DNA of 64,000 bases from Closterium sp. Naga37s-1 (Eukaryota; Streptophyta; Zygnematophyceae; Desmidiales; Closteriaceae), in contig CANJKZ010001018.1 of the NCBI GenBank assembly GCA_947471745.1, positions 1,544,001-1,608,000 on the forward strand. Direction: 5' to 3'. Shown piece after piece: positions 45,701 to 64,000 of the stretch. Position 1 is the stretch's first letter. The number at the start of each line of letters is the position of its first letter. The translations under genes were made by a program, and so were the position numbers. Below the pieces are notes generated by a model that worked only from the letters and a program-made list of their open reading frames with translations, made no database searches and was not told where the DNA came from.

Positions 45701-47266
45701 CGTCTCAAAACTCAATCTCGATATCCCAAGGCTATGAATGAGACGGGGAGAGGCACACCTATGGCGTGGCACACTTCAGGATTACATGGCATGTGCGAAG
45801 GTGGGTGGGCTTTAAGACATCTCAAAAACTCATGGCATGGGATAATGGCGACATTGAGGGCGACACTGAGGGCGACATTGCATGTGCCGAGGGGGGTGGG
45901 CTTTAAGACATCTCAAGAGCTCATGTCGTGGGATAAGGGCGAAAGTGAGGGCGACATTGCATGTGCTGAGGTGTGCGCTGGGACTAGAGTTTGGTGTCTG
46001 ATTGTTTGGATAGTCATGTTTGCATGTGCCAAGGTGGCTTACAGTTTGAATTATTGGGACATCTCAGTATGTGAAGAGGTGGGTGTCGAATGGGCTATTC
46101 ATTTCATTTACGAGTGTGTGTGCTCAAAGTGACCTGCCTCTCCCTAGCAGCGACTTCCTGTTTTCCCACTCTTCTCTTCTTTCCCATGCCTCGCTCTACC
46201 GTCCCGTTCACTTACTGTCCTTCCTTTTTTTCCCGCGCCCCTGTTTTCCGCCCTTTAGAAGCTGGAGGCATGGTGGATGCCAGCTCCCACCATTGTGTGC
46301 GGGAGGCCTTGTGGGTGCGCTCTTGAGTCGACGCTAAATACACCTTCCCTGTGCCCCCAATGCTCCCTGCTTCGTGTTCCTGTAGAAGCTGGAGGCATGG
46401 TGGATGCCGGCTCCCACCATGGTTCGCTGGCTTGTCATCAGCAACTCTCACGAGCTCAAGACGGCTCTTCGACTAAAGTACCCTGACAAGGTGTGTGCTC
46501 CTCTCCCTCTTTCGACTCAAGTCGAAGGTTTCAGGTGACTTTTGAGTCAGCCTCTGGTTCAACTCTCACGAGCTCAAGACGGCTCTTCGACTCAAGTACC
46601 CGGACAGGGTGTGTGCTTCTCTATCTCCTTTTTGGGTCGACTCAAGAGTCAAATCTTATGAGCTCAAGTTAGGATTCCGGCCCAAATACCCTCACAATGT
46701 CAGCGTTTTTTCCCTCTATTTTGAGTAGGTACATTTTTTTTAGGTGACTCAAAAAGTCGACCCGAACATTTCTTACGTAAGCAGTGTACCCTTCAGCTAA
46801 AAAAACTCTCTGTCCCATGCGGACTCGTGCCTTCCTATTGTCATCATCCTGCTTGGTTGAGTGACAGGTTGTGGGTTCATGCAACCACCTGCCATGCTTC
46901 TAAGTTCCACGGCATACCTTTTTCCAAATGACTCCTTATGATTATCCTCGTTAATGGCAGGTGATGATTTCAGATATCGTCCCTCTACATGCCAACATTC
47001 TGACACCCACTGCTGATACCAATTTCACCTCGCCATCCTCGTCAGCACAATCGACCAAGGCAAAGGGAGCATCGACATACATTGATATTGTCGTGGATTG
47101 GCTGCTTCTAGCGTCAACTGATGTTCTTGTGTTGTCTCACTCAGGGTTTTCCCATTCCGCAGCTTTCTTCTCGCAACGCCTAACGTCTACCTACGTCCCG
47201 AAACATTGCAACCCGGAAATTCCTGTAGATACGCGCGCTATAGGGCGAATATGGAGTGGAATATAA
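39767..47266 (+). CDS. fucosyltransferase-like type II membrane protein
   Basis: Likely exons 39767-40117, 41670-42533, 43699-43787, 45008-45338, 46386-46490 and 46961-47266: 681 aa in one frame, all junction phases agreeing. Exon 1: repeated GAEQQRSRTL, a basic stretch (RRRRRWR) and the start of a hydrophobic segment (TFYALLLAVAF), as in a Golgi type II anchor. Exon 2: LDFSYSDALCGTWATDYAALHARI, poly-Ala/Pro, EWLDEPGGLGDYITGLATAFACALLTRRAF (family-like donor-binding start), a ~38-residue poly-Gly run and VRVSWNRGLLTYLLAQ. Exon 4: VAVVGIHMRAPDKF, resembling the H.R motif of alpha-1,6-/O-fucosyltransferases. Exon 6: DWLLLASTDVLVLSHSGFSHSAAFFS. Assignment is by motif resemblance; exon 1 linkage is the weakest point. 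Confidence 0.6.
39775..39950 (+). repeat. 30-bp coding minisatellite
   Basis: About five units of GGTGCGGAGCAGCAACGTAG plus TCGTACGTTG encode GAEQQRSRTL; the length keeps the frame. Confidence 0.9.
39974..40045. repeat. two palindromes in coding sequence
   Basis: GTTGAGACGTCTCAAAC (39974) and CTTCTGAGGCGTCTCAAAA (40026) translate to VETSQT and SEASQN, each followed by a related basic stretch (RKRRW, RRRRW). Confidence 0.8.
40585..40745. repeat. 21-bp tandem repeat
   Basis: Units of GAAACGCCTTAGACAGAGTA, becoming degenerate at both ends. Confidence 0.9.
40761..41007. repeat. 19-bp minisatellite, 13 units
   Basis: TGATCCGAATCTACTCAAG head to tail, with a C-to-T variant (GAATTTAC) concentrated at the 3' end. 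Confidence 0.95.
41495..41600 (+). repeat. upstream copy of the fucosyltransferase exon-2 start
   Basis: Codes PLAPFLDVSFSDALRVSWVTRYAFLH, a diverged copy of the segment at 41695-41790 (PLAPFLDFSYSDALCGTWATDYAALH). Confidence 0.8.
42259..42400. repeat. (GGA)n tract coding poly-Gly
   Basis: Near-pure GGA repeats inside exon 2. Confidence 0.95.
42600..43250 (+). repeat. five copies of the 3' end of fucosyltransferase exon 2
   Basis: The segment coding FFAVLD.A.N.RVSWNRGLLTYLLAQ plus its GTGAGG donor ends at 42533 (the exon). It recurs to about 42657 (short), 42793, 42965, 43111 and 43248. Each interval carries a decayed palindrome-like string (for example CCTGAGACGACTTGGAAAAG near 43012). Confidence 0.85.
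43366..43787 (+). repeat. three copies of fucosyltransferase exon 3 with acceptor
   Basis: CCCACAG plus AVGK.WTAS begins at 43434, 43559 and 43699; only the last continues to RFLL and the donor. The first two are flanked by a 127-bp direct repeat with palindrome 43461-43480 at the junction. Confidence 0.85.
43461..43480. repeat. junction palindrome (centre GCGC)
   Basis: GTTTAAGGCGCCTCGAAAGT between 127-bp-spaced direct repeats beginning ATGCATCACATGCACGCTCC at 43366 and 43493. Confidence 0.9.
44025..45007 (+). repeat. copies of fucosyltransferase exon 4
   Basis: Acceptor plus RPQPE.ISK.QAMY.QLL recurs at about 44030, 44226, 44360, 44492 and 44642 before the exon at 45008. The 44642 copy is nearly full length (to IHMRAPDKF) but hits a stop, and contains an expanded (CCT)n tract at 44706-44790. 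Confidence 0.85.
45425..46065 (+). repeat. copies of the 3' end of fucosyltransferase exon 4
   Basis: The part coding GDPKAMSETDKEK..AW.EDYIACAQ with donor recurs ending at about 45510 and 45682. Progressively shorter copies end at about 45799, 45880, 45969 and 46032. Palindromes at 45692-45712, 45810-45827 and 45901-45919 lie between successive copies. Confidence 0.85.
45692..45919. repeat. three junction palindromes between exon-4 end copies
   Basis: CTTTGAGGCGTCTCAAAAC (45693), CTTTAAGACATCTCAAAAAC (45810) and CTTTAAGACATCTCAAGAG (45901) sit at successive copy boundaries. Confidence 0.85.
46322..46337. repeat. decayed junction palindrome
   Basis: CTTGAGTCGACGCTAAA lies between two copies of the fucosyltransferase exon-5 start. 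Confidence 0.75.
46509..46648. repeat. palindrome-family sites between exon-5 end copies
   Basis: TTCGACTCAAGTCGAA (46511), the half site ACTTTTGAGTCA (46537) and TTTTTGGGTCGACTCAAGAG (46630). Confidence 0.75.
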
Positions 47267-48958
47267 TGTCCTGGTTCGTTTTTAGCCTTTTTTTATAAAC
47301 GATTCGATCAGGTGCATTCAACATTCAAACCAGGGCTGACGTATCAGAGTATTACAGGAACTTCTGTTTATGAAAACATACCCCCTAATTACGGTAAGGA
47401 CAACCATGTCTTTAATGTGCCACGAGGTCTGAAATTACGCTGAATTTATGCCGAAATCGTAGTAGCTGAGCTGACCATGGATGGTTTTCAAAGAGTGAGG
47501 GTCTAAATGTGAAGTGGTACAACCACTGAGGGATATAAATTATTTGCAAAAAAACAAGTATTAGGTGTCACTTTCCTAGCCCCTTAACTATGAAATCACA
47601 GGAGTTGTTTAGACCCCTCGTTGAGAACACGTATTTAGAATTCATGAACTTACAGTAAAATTCGTATATACATCATTTGTACAAGACACAGAAAGGAAAA
47701 ACTAGGCCCTAGTAAACCCTTTCGTAAAGTGCTAACAACCCGAAACCCGAACTCCCAGAAGGATCACTCCCAACAGAGGTGTTTTGTGTGGACTCCTGTT
47801 TGTCTGAAATCAAAGCACGGTCACCGCACGCTCAACGTGACTTGGAATCGCCCACGTCCAGGTCAGGGGGGATCCATCATGTGGAGGTTGTCCAAACAGT
47901 CCGCAACAGCATCGCTAATTCCACGCGTGCGAAGGCCCAATGTGCTGACTGTCTAGTCATCCCCTCGCTGGCAGATGCAAATCACCTGTATATCTCGGGC
48001 GTGCCACGCCAAAGTTCTACTCGCATGACTCATTTTTTCAGCAGAGCTGGCCTTTCAGCTGTGTCACCGAGTCGCGGGGCCCTCAAAATCAGTGCATTTG
48101 ATCCCATACAGCGCATCACCAACTCATCGACTCATCATCCGCCTTCTCCTAGAATGATGCATCTGTACGTGCCAAACGAGGCGCGCGTCTTTCTACTGGC
48201 TGCAAGGGATACAGGATGGCAAATGCTTAGCAATCCATCTTCTCCGGATGCTCCTACGAGTCTACGACGTCTTCCACAGACCCCGAGCACTCTCGCCAGG
48301 CATCATATCTCCCCGAACCCTCTTGGCCTCTCGTGACACAAAGCAAACACGGTGCACCCTACTTTTGTCACTAAGCAACAGCTACGATCGTGTCACGTCA
48401 GTGTTCTGCCCCTATCTCCATATCTGGCCGTCAAAATTTACGATCTTGTTGCTTGATTATTAAAAGAACACGCCCTCACCTCAACTTCCTCTCCAGCACA
48501 CGGGGAGAAGCGTCTGGGATGATTGACTCTCGTCTCCACAATGATTTCGGTGACTCGTCTGGGCCGAATGACACGCGCTTCGGTGTTCTCAGCTCACTCT
48601 GGTCGAGTCTCCTAGTAACGAGCGGTATCTTCGCGTCACTTATATTCCTTTGTTTTTGTCAATCATTCACGAACGGCTTTCCAGTGCTTCTTTCAACAGC
48701 CTTTGCTACCCCAGCGTTCAGCTGGAAACGGAGGTTCACGTTCAGTCAAGCTGAGACATCATTTCAGCTTTTGCTACCTGCCATTGCTCTGCTCGCATCA
48801 GAACGGCCTTTCTGTTCGTTCCGAGCAAGCGAAGCCAGCTCGATCCCAGGCTCTGACGCAACGTCAGGCTTCATCCGAGCCTCCCGGTTGCCCCGTCGCA
48901 CCGTCGTAACGTATCCCACGTGAAAACCCATCCGAAGTCAATTTAAAATCCTACCAAC
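47267..48958. other. intergenic
   Basis: 3' flank of the fucosyltransferase-like gene and promoter of the TSJT1-like gene. Unclassified open frames (for example 47779-48336) show no domain, splice context or repeats. Nothing recognised. Confidence 0.5.
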
Positions 48959-50021
48959 ATGTTTACCATCTTCCACAAGGGTGTGGCTCCCAGCCAACCC
49001 GAGCTTCAGTGCGCTCTTGCGGACGCAGCAGACCCGGGTAACGTTCACTCGGGAGGTGCCGCTGTCGGAGATTTCCTGAAGAACAATTCTTCGGCTACAG
49101 TGCTGCACTTCGATGACAACCTCGAGATTGCCTTTACAGGGGATGGCGGCAGGTAATAACAACAGCACTACTGAGGTCGTCGCATATCTTCAGCACTACA
49201 ATTTGACAAGGGGGACGTTAATGGTTGCGTTCGTTGCCTTCTCAAACGTCGTTTCTCTCCCGAGTTGGCCAACTTGAACTGATTCGTTCTTATGTTGATC
49301 CTGTTCTGTCTCCAGACAATTTGCCTCGTGCGACGACATCTTCTGCACCTTCGTCGGGAACCTCGAGAACCTCCCGCAAATGCGGGTAGCGTACGGTCTC
49401 ACGCGGTACCGGATCTGCGAGGCCGCGTTCGTGATCGAAGTCTACAAGACGCTGCGAGACAGAGCTCCATGCACCGTTGAACACGCCCTCTCGGAGTTCC
49501 GGGGTCCGTTTTCGTTCGTGCTGTACGACCAGAAGCAGAAGAAGGTGTTTGTCGCTCAGGACGCGTATGGGAAGCGACCGTTGTACTGGGGACTGTGCAA
49601 GGACTCGGTTCTGGCGATTTCGGATAAGTGCGACACGCTCAGGAAGAACTGTGGACGCTCCTTCGCTCCCTTCCCCAAGGGTACGAAATCGTAGTTTCGC
49701 CATCCCGTCGCTGGTCATGGCGGAAGTTTTTCTCCTTTTCTTCCCCCTTGATCGCAGTGTCGCTTCGCATCTTATATCGCCTTTCACTTCGTGCTGGTCA
49801 ACTTCTAACCAATATCTAATCGACTATTTTCCCGTGCAGGTTGCTACTTCTCCACGGCAGCGGGACTGAACAGCTACGAGCACCCTGATCGCATGCTCAA
49901 GGCCGTGCCGCACATCGACAGCCAGGGCCAGCTGTGCGGCTCCACGTTCGTCGTGGATCAGAAGATGCGCTTCAGACAAATGTCGCAAGTGGGGAGCGAG
50001 TGCGATCTGACAGCCATCTAA
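48959..50021 (+). CDS. TSJT1/aluminium-induced-like protein (DUF3700, YGL and LRDR motifs)
   Basis: Exons 48959-49152, 49316-49680 and 49840-50021: 741 nt, 246 aa, one frame. Starts MFTIFHKGV. Shows DDIFCTFVGNLENL, the YGL motif (AYGLTRY), the LRDR motif (KTLRDRAP), FSFVLYDQKQKKVFVAQDAYGKRPLYWG and FPKGCYFSTAAGLNSYEHP, the standard order of this plant family. The fold is that of the glutamine-amidotransferase half of asparagine synthetase, but activity is unproven in the family. Members respond to aluminium, auxin or sugar starvation. Unlike its neighbours this gene has clean introns without exon copies. Confidence 0.92.
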
Positions 50022-51264
50022 TCTCGGGGTTTTAATTTAGTCGTGATTTCAGGCTGGAACGCTGGATATATATTTTCCATGGTAGAGCGATGGTTGAAAC
50101 TCATCCCCTGGTGGGATGGGGGTTGCTGGGTGTTTATGGTCTTTCTTTCTGGTGTGCGATTTTCATGGAGGCTTGTCTCCTTCGCAGCGCACCGTGTAAA
50201 TCTGCTTTGTTTATGTGATGTGTGTGTGCATATCTGCTGCTTTATGAGCATATCAAGATATTACATTTCAACATTCTACTGGGTTAGCCTGACCACAGCC
50301 TGTGATGGCCGTATGCGAGCTACCGTGCTTGAAAGAGTTATCTAGGGAGCACCCTGTGGCATTGGAGGACGCGAGCTCTGAGCTATCAAGGCTATGTGGA
50401 GTGAAGTGGTGCCTCCGCACCGCAGAGACCTGGTCCGCAGGGAATAAAAGCTAGATTATTCGTTTGTGCCATATTGAAAACGTACACCTCAATAACAGGA
50501 TTCTGTACACAAGTACTAAGAGAGGAGGGTGAATACTTTACAAGCAGGGTGCTCAAGGAGGATCACATGAAAGTGAGTTCCAATGAAGCACTTCCAGTTC
50601 CACCCTAAATGACAAGCAGACTACAGTGCCATACTGAGCCACTGACTAAAACCATAGTCCTGCTGTATGTATGATCAGCGGGTCCATTCAGCAAGCTTTG
50701 TTGACATTGATCGAAACTACAGTAACCTGCCAAGGCTCCCAGTGCAGCAACCAACAATGCTGTAGCAAACCATTCACTCACTTCTGTAACAGCTTCTCCC
50801 ACACCCAAGCTAAAGCAGAAGGAAAACAGCATGCTTGAAAAGTTATTGCACCATAACCCCTCATTAATGTAACATACGGTAGAGCATAAATAGCACTGTT
50901 GGGGAAGCGCAGGTCAAGGGAAGGGAGGAGGGGTAAGGGGGCGTGGAAGTGTAGACTGAGCCACACATGTCTGCCAGCCAGCCCAATGAACAAATTCTCA
51001 ACAAAGAACGAGCCGCTCTGCTAAAGCCTTCTTGATGCACTTGCATCCTGAGCCAAGCCCACCCTTGTTCCGTTTCAACCAAACTCTGAAGATGCTGTTG
51101 TGGTGCAGTGGCACTGGCAGTGGCACCTGCTGATCAGGAGAGAGACCAGTCATTCCTGCTAACCAATCCCTATGGCATGCTGATCTGTCAAGGTTTTGTA
51201 ACCAAGGTCGGCTGGTAACCTCTGGTAGCCGCGCGTCATCTAGAGTCTTGACTGAGACGCTGGG
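50022..51264. other. intergenic, convergent 3' flanks
   Basis: No gene recognised between the TSJT1-like stop and the kinase 3' end. A minus-strand open frame at 50864-51126 has an acceptor-like start, but is not needed once the kinase terminal exon at 51492 is accepted. Confidence 0.5.
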
Positions 51265-51465
51265 TCAGCTGGTGTTGGCACGAATCCACGGGTGATCTGG
51301 AAGGATTGGAGGGGGTGCCAGTGGAGGTTGGTGACAGTGAGAAGTGGTGACATTAAAGCCTTTTTTGACAGGCTGGGTTCAGCTGGTGTGGTCTGGAATG
51401 ATTGTTGGGATGGGTGACGTTGAGGGGTGGCGACAGTGGGGGTGGGGTGGGGGGTGGTAGAAATG

Positions 51466-51487
51466 ACTTTTGGGTCGTCTCAAAAGT
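51466..51487. repeat. junction palindrome
   Basis: CTTTTGGGTCGTCTCAAAAG between copies of the kinase terminal exon (AGTCTTGAC..GAG.GCTGG at 51244 and 51494, period about 250). Confidence 0.9.
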
Positions 51488-51491
51488 CAAC

Positions 51492-62546
<11,055 letters not shown>

Positions 62547-63761
62547 GCGAACGCCTTCATGATCGGTTGTGGCTGCGATTGCAGGGCGGCAATTCGACGG
62601 TGCTACCAAATGGCAGCCAACGGGTCAGTAAATATTAATAATGTAGGGGAATGGAGAAAGATTACCTGGTTTCGAGCGTTATTAAAATATATATTGAATT
62701 AATATCACTGGAAAAATCGCGTCCGATTGAGCACAGACCGCCTGACGCTTAGTCTGTGCGCTAAAGCCGCCATTTTCCTCCTGCACCGACTACGCTGTAC
62801 GAAACGCTTCTCAACTGTTAGCTCCCTTAGCGGTAACGTCTACATACGTACAGTCCAGTAAGACGAGGTTGATGGACACTTGCGAGATGGATAGGCTGAC
62901 GAGATTGAGAAAACCCTACTAAGGTGGGTTTGATTGAACTGTGGGTGGAACCCAGTCATGCAGTCATGAGTGACTCATGACTGAAAAGGTAGTATGTATG
63001 TAGTTTCTGAGTAATTATCGCCCCTTCACCGTTCTAAAACATGCATAAACTTTACGGAACCGTAAGAACCGCAATGAACCAGTGGGATGACCTTACAGCG
63101 ACTTCTGGTCTCACTGATGGGACTAACGGAAGTGGCAGCGCTGGCTAGGTATGGCGGCCGGGGCAGTTGGGGAGAACCCATACCTGGAGTGAGGCTCGGT
63201 GCGAGACTACCGTTCCTAGATAGAATCGAGGCTTGGTTTAGCAGCGACATCAGGTTCGAGTAAAACTTGCTGGCTTGGCCTGTTCTGCAGGCACAGCGCA
63301 GTCGGTTTTGGATCATTTGTCGACGTACAGTACAATTTGTCACCTTCCCATACCTAGGTTCCAGCCCCGGGAATTGCACCACAGATTGAGAGCGGGACCT
63401 GGGACTTGGGAACCCTGGGTTTAGCCACAGCAATCTCTAGGTTTGGCGATGGTTAGCCGCGGCGCAGGTGACTGTTTCAGCAATTCCGTTTCGGCCTCCT
63501 GAAATTCCGTTTTACGGGTACCCGTGTTATAAAATCCGCACACAAACTAGGTATACGGTACCAGGTACAATTTTCCATACATGGTTGGTGCAAGAATGTC
63601 ATACAGTAGGGCAAATACACTATCAGGCATCTGAGCCTCCAAGATTCTCACTGCACGAATCCAACTACAATACAAATGGCGAACTCAGTTGCACCAATAC
63701 ACATTCATACACTAGCTTAAAGCATCCTCCCAGCGACAGCAACGTTACTGTAACTATCACA
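62547..63761. other. kinase upstream region / intergenic
   Basis: No gene recognised. It includes the palindrome CAGTCATGAGTGACTCATGACTG-like string at 62961-62983, containing TGACTCA, a bZIP-type core. Confidence 0.45.
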
Positions 63762-64000
63762 CTACACAGGTGGTGGTGGAGGGGCGGGAGGAGGAGGAGG
63801 AGGGGAGTCCGGGGGAGGAGCAGGAGGCACAGCACCAGGAACCAGCAGCACCATATCCGGAATAAAAAAGTCTGAGGAGATATGCACGAGCGTCTGCACA
63901 ACAATCGTGACATTCTGCCCCGAGATTGAAATATTCCGCGGGTCTTGAATATAAATTATATTCGGCCGGACGATTCTCACCGCAGGGTAACTCATAGGCG
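63762..64000 (-). CDS. 3' exon of unknown Pro-rich protein (partial)
   Basis: The minus-strand frame is open to the window edge and ends at 63762. It reads an ordinary globular-looking stretch (AVRIVRPNIIYIQDPRNISI, VTIVVQTLVHISSDFFIP) and then PPAPPPDSPPPPPPAPPPPP and stop. Such a beta-rich segment followed by poly-Pro recalls hydroxyproline-rich or pherophorin-like wall proteins, but there is too little to assign. An ATG lies at 63995, but the gene may continue beyond the edge. Confidence 0.4.
   Translation of the reverse strand, partial: PMSYPAVRIVRPNIIYIQDPRNISISGQNVTIVVQTLVHISSDFFIPDMVLLVPGAVPPAPPPDSPPPPPPAPPPPPV

Larger units (their letters stand above)
46255..46700 (+). repeat. copies of fucosyltransferase exon 5
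   Basis: The exon start (KLEAWWMPAPT) is copied at 46259-46300. Its end (NSHELKTALRLKYPD plus donor) is copied at 46558-46608 and, diverged, at 46645-46690. Palindromes 46322-46337 and 46629-46648 separate the copies. Confidence 0.85.

Noticed and set aside
47779-48923. Open frames of 185 and 177 codons
   Set aside because: No recognisable domain, no splice context, and they overlap each other in different frames.
50864-51126. Candidate kinase C-terminal exon with a good acceptor
   Set aside because: The exon at 51492-51547 joins in phase and supplies the expected DHPW motif; the other frame shows no kinase or EF-hand similarity.
63026-63433. 135-codon minus-strand frame upstream of the kinase
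   Set aside because: No family resemblance and ordinary intergenic composition.

Overview
The window is nuclear DNA of a streptophyte (green plant lineage). Evidence: many spliceosomal introns; a GRAS regulator (among algae known mainly from Zygnematophyceae, otherwise land plants); a phi-class glutathione transferase; a CDPK-type kinase; a YGL/LRDR (TSJT1-like) protein; and a Ty3/gypsy chromodomain element whose primer site matches plant initiator tRNA-Met. Heavy poly-Gln/Ala/Gly tracts and pervasive micro-duplication suggest a zygnematophycean alga (Closterium would be my guess) rather than a seed plant. The species is not proven.

Layout: 1-346, Ty1/copia RT remnant; 2687-11629 (+), giant GRAS gene, probably damaged at its 3' end; 12616-16997 (-), electron-transfer flavoprotein alpha subunit (ETFA); 17736-22977, complete young Ty3/gypsy element with CGAGA target duplications, inserted between the divergent ETFA and GST genes; 23449-25166 (+), phi GST; 27835-31089 and 32796-38259 (+), tandem GH27 alpha-galactosidase paralogues; 39767-47266 (+), type II membrane fucosyltransferase-like gene; 48959-50021 (+), TSJT1-like gene; 51492-62546 (-), CDPK-like kinase with a ~840-residue disordered N-terminus, no EF-hands, and a 3.5-kb, 28-copy, 130-bp satellite in its first intron; 63762-64000 (-), Pro-rich 3' exon of an unknown gene. 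Exon chains were assembled by eye from splice signals and reading phase. ETFA, GST, GH27-1, the fucosyltransferase-like gene, TSJT1-like and the kinase each give one uninterrupted frame.

The outstanding feature is not a gene. Almost every multi-exon gene carries tandem copies of exon ends, with their splice sites, inside its introns. At about fifteen places the junction between two tandem copies is occupied by a short palindrome of one family, consensus CTTTTGAGNCGNCTCAAAAG, with centre ACGT, GCGC or TCGA. Inside coding sequence the duplicated periods (87 and 81 bp) are multiples of three. I read this as footprints of an undescribed duplication process, either a tiny palindromic insertion making long target duplications or hairpin-templated break repair. 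It multiplies exons and splice sites and may create introns.

The genes themselves form no pathway: they are unrelated housekeeping, wall/carbohydrate, stress and signalling genes.
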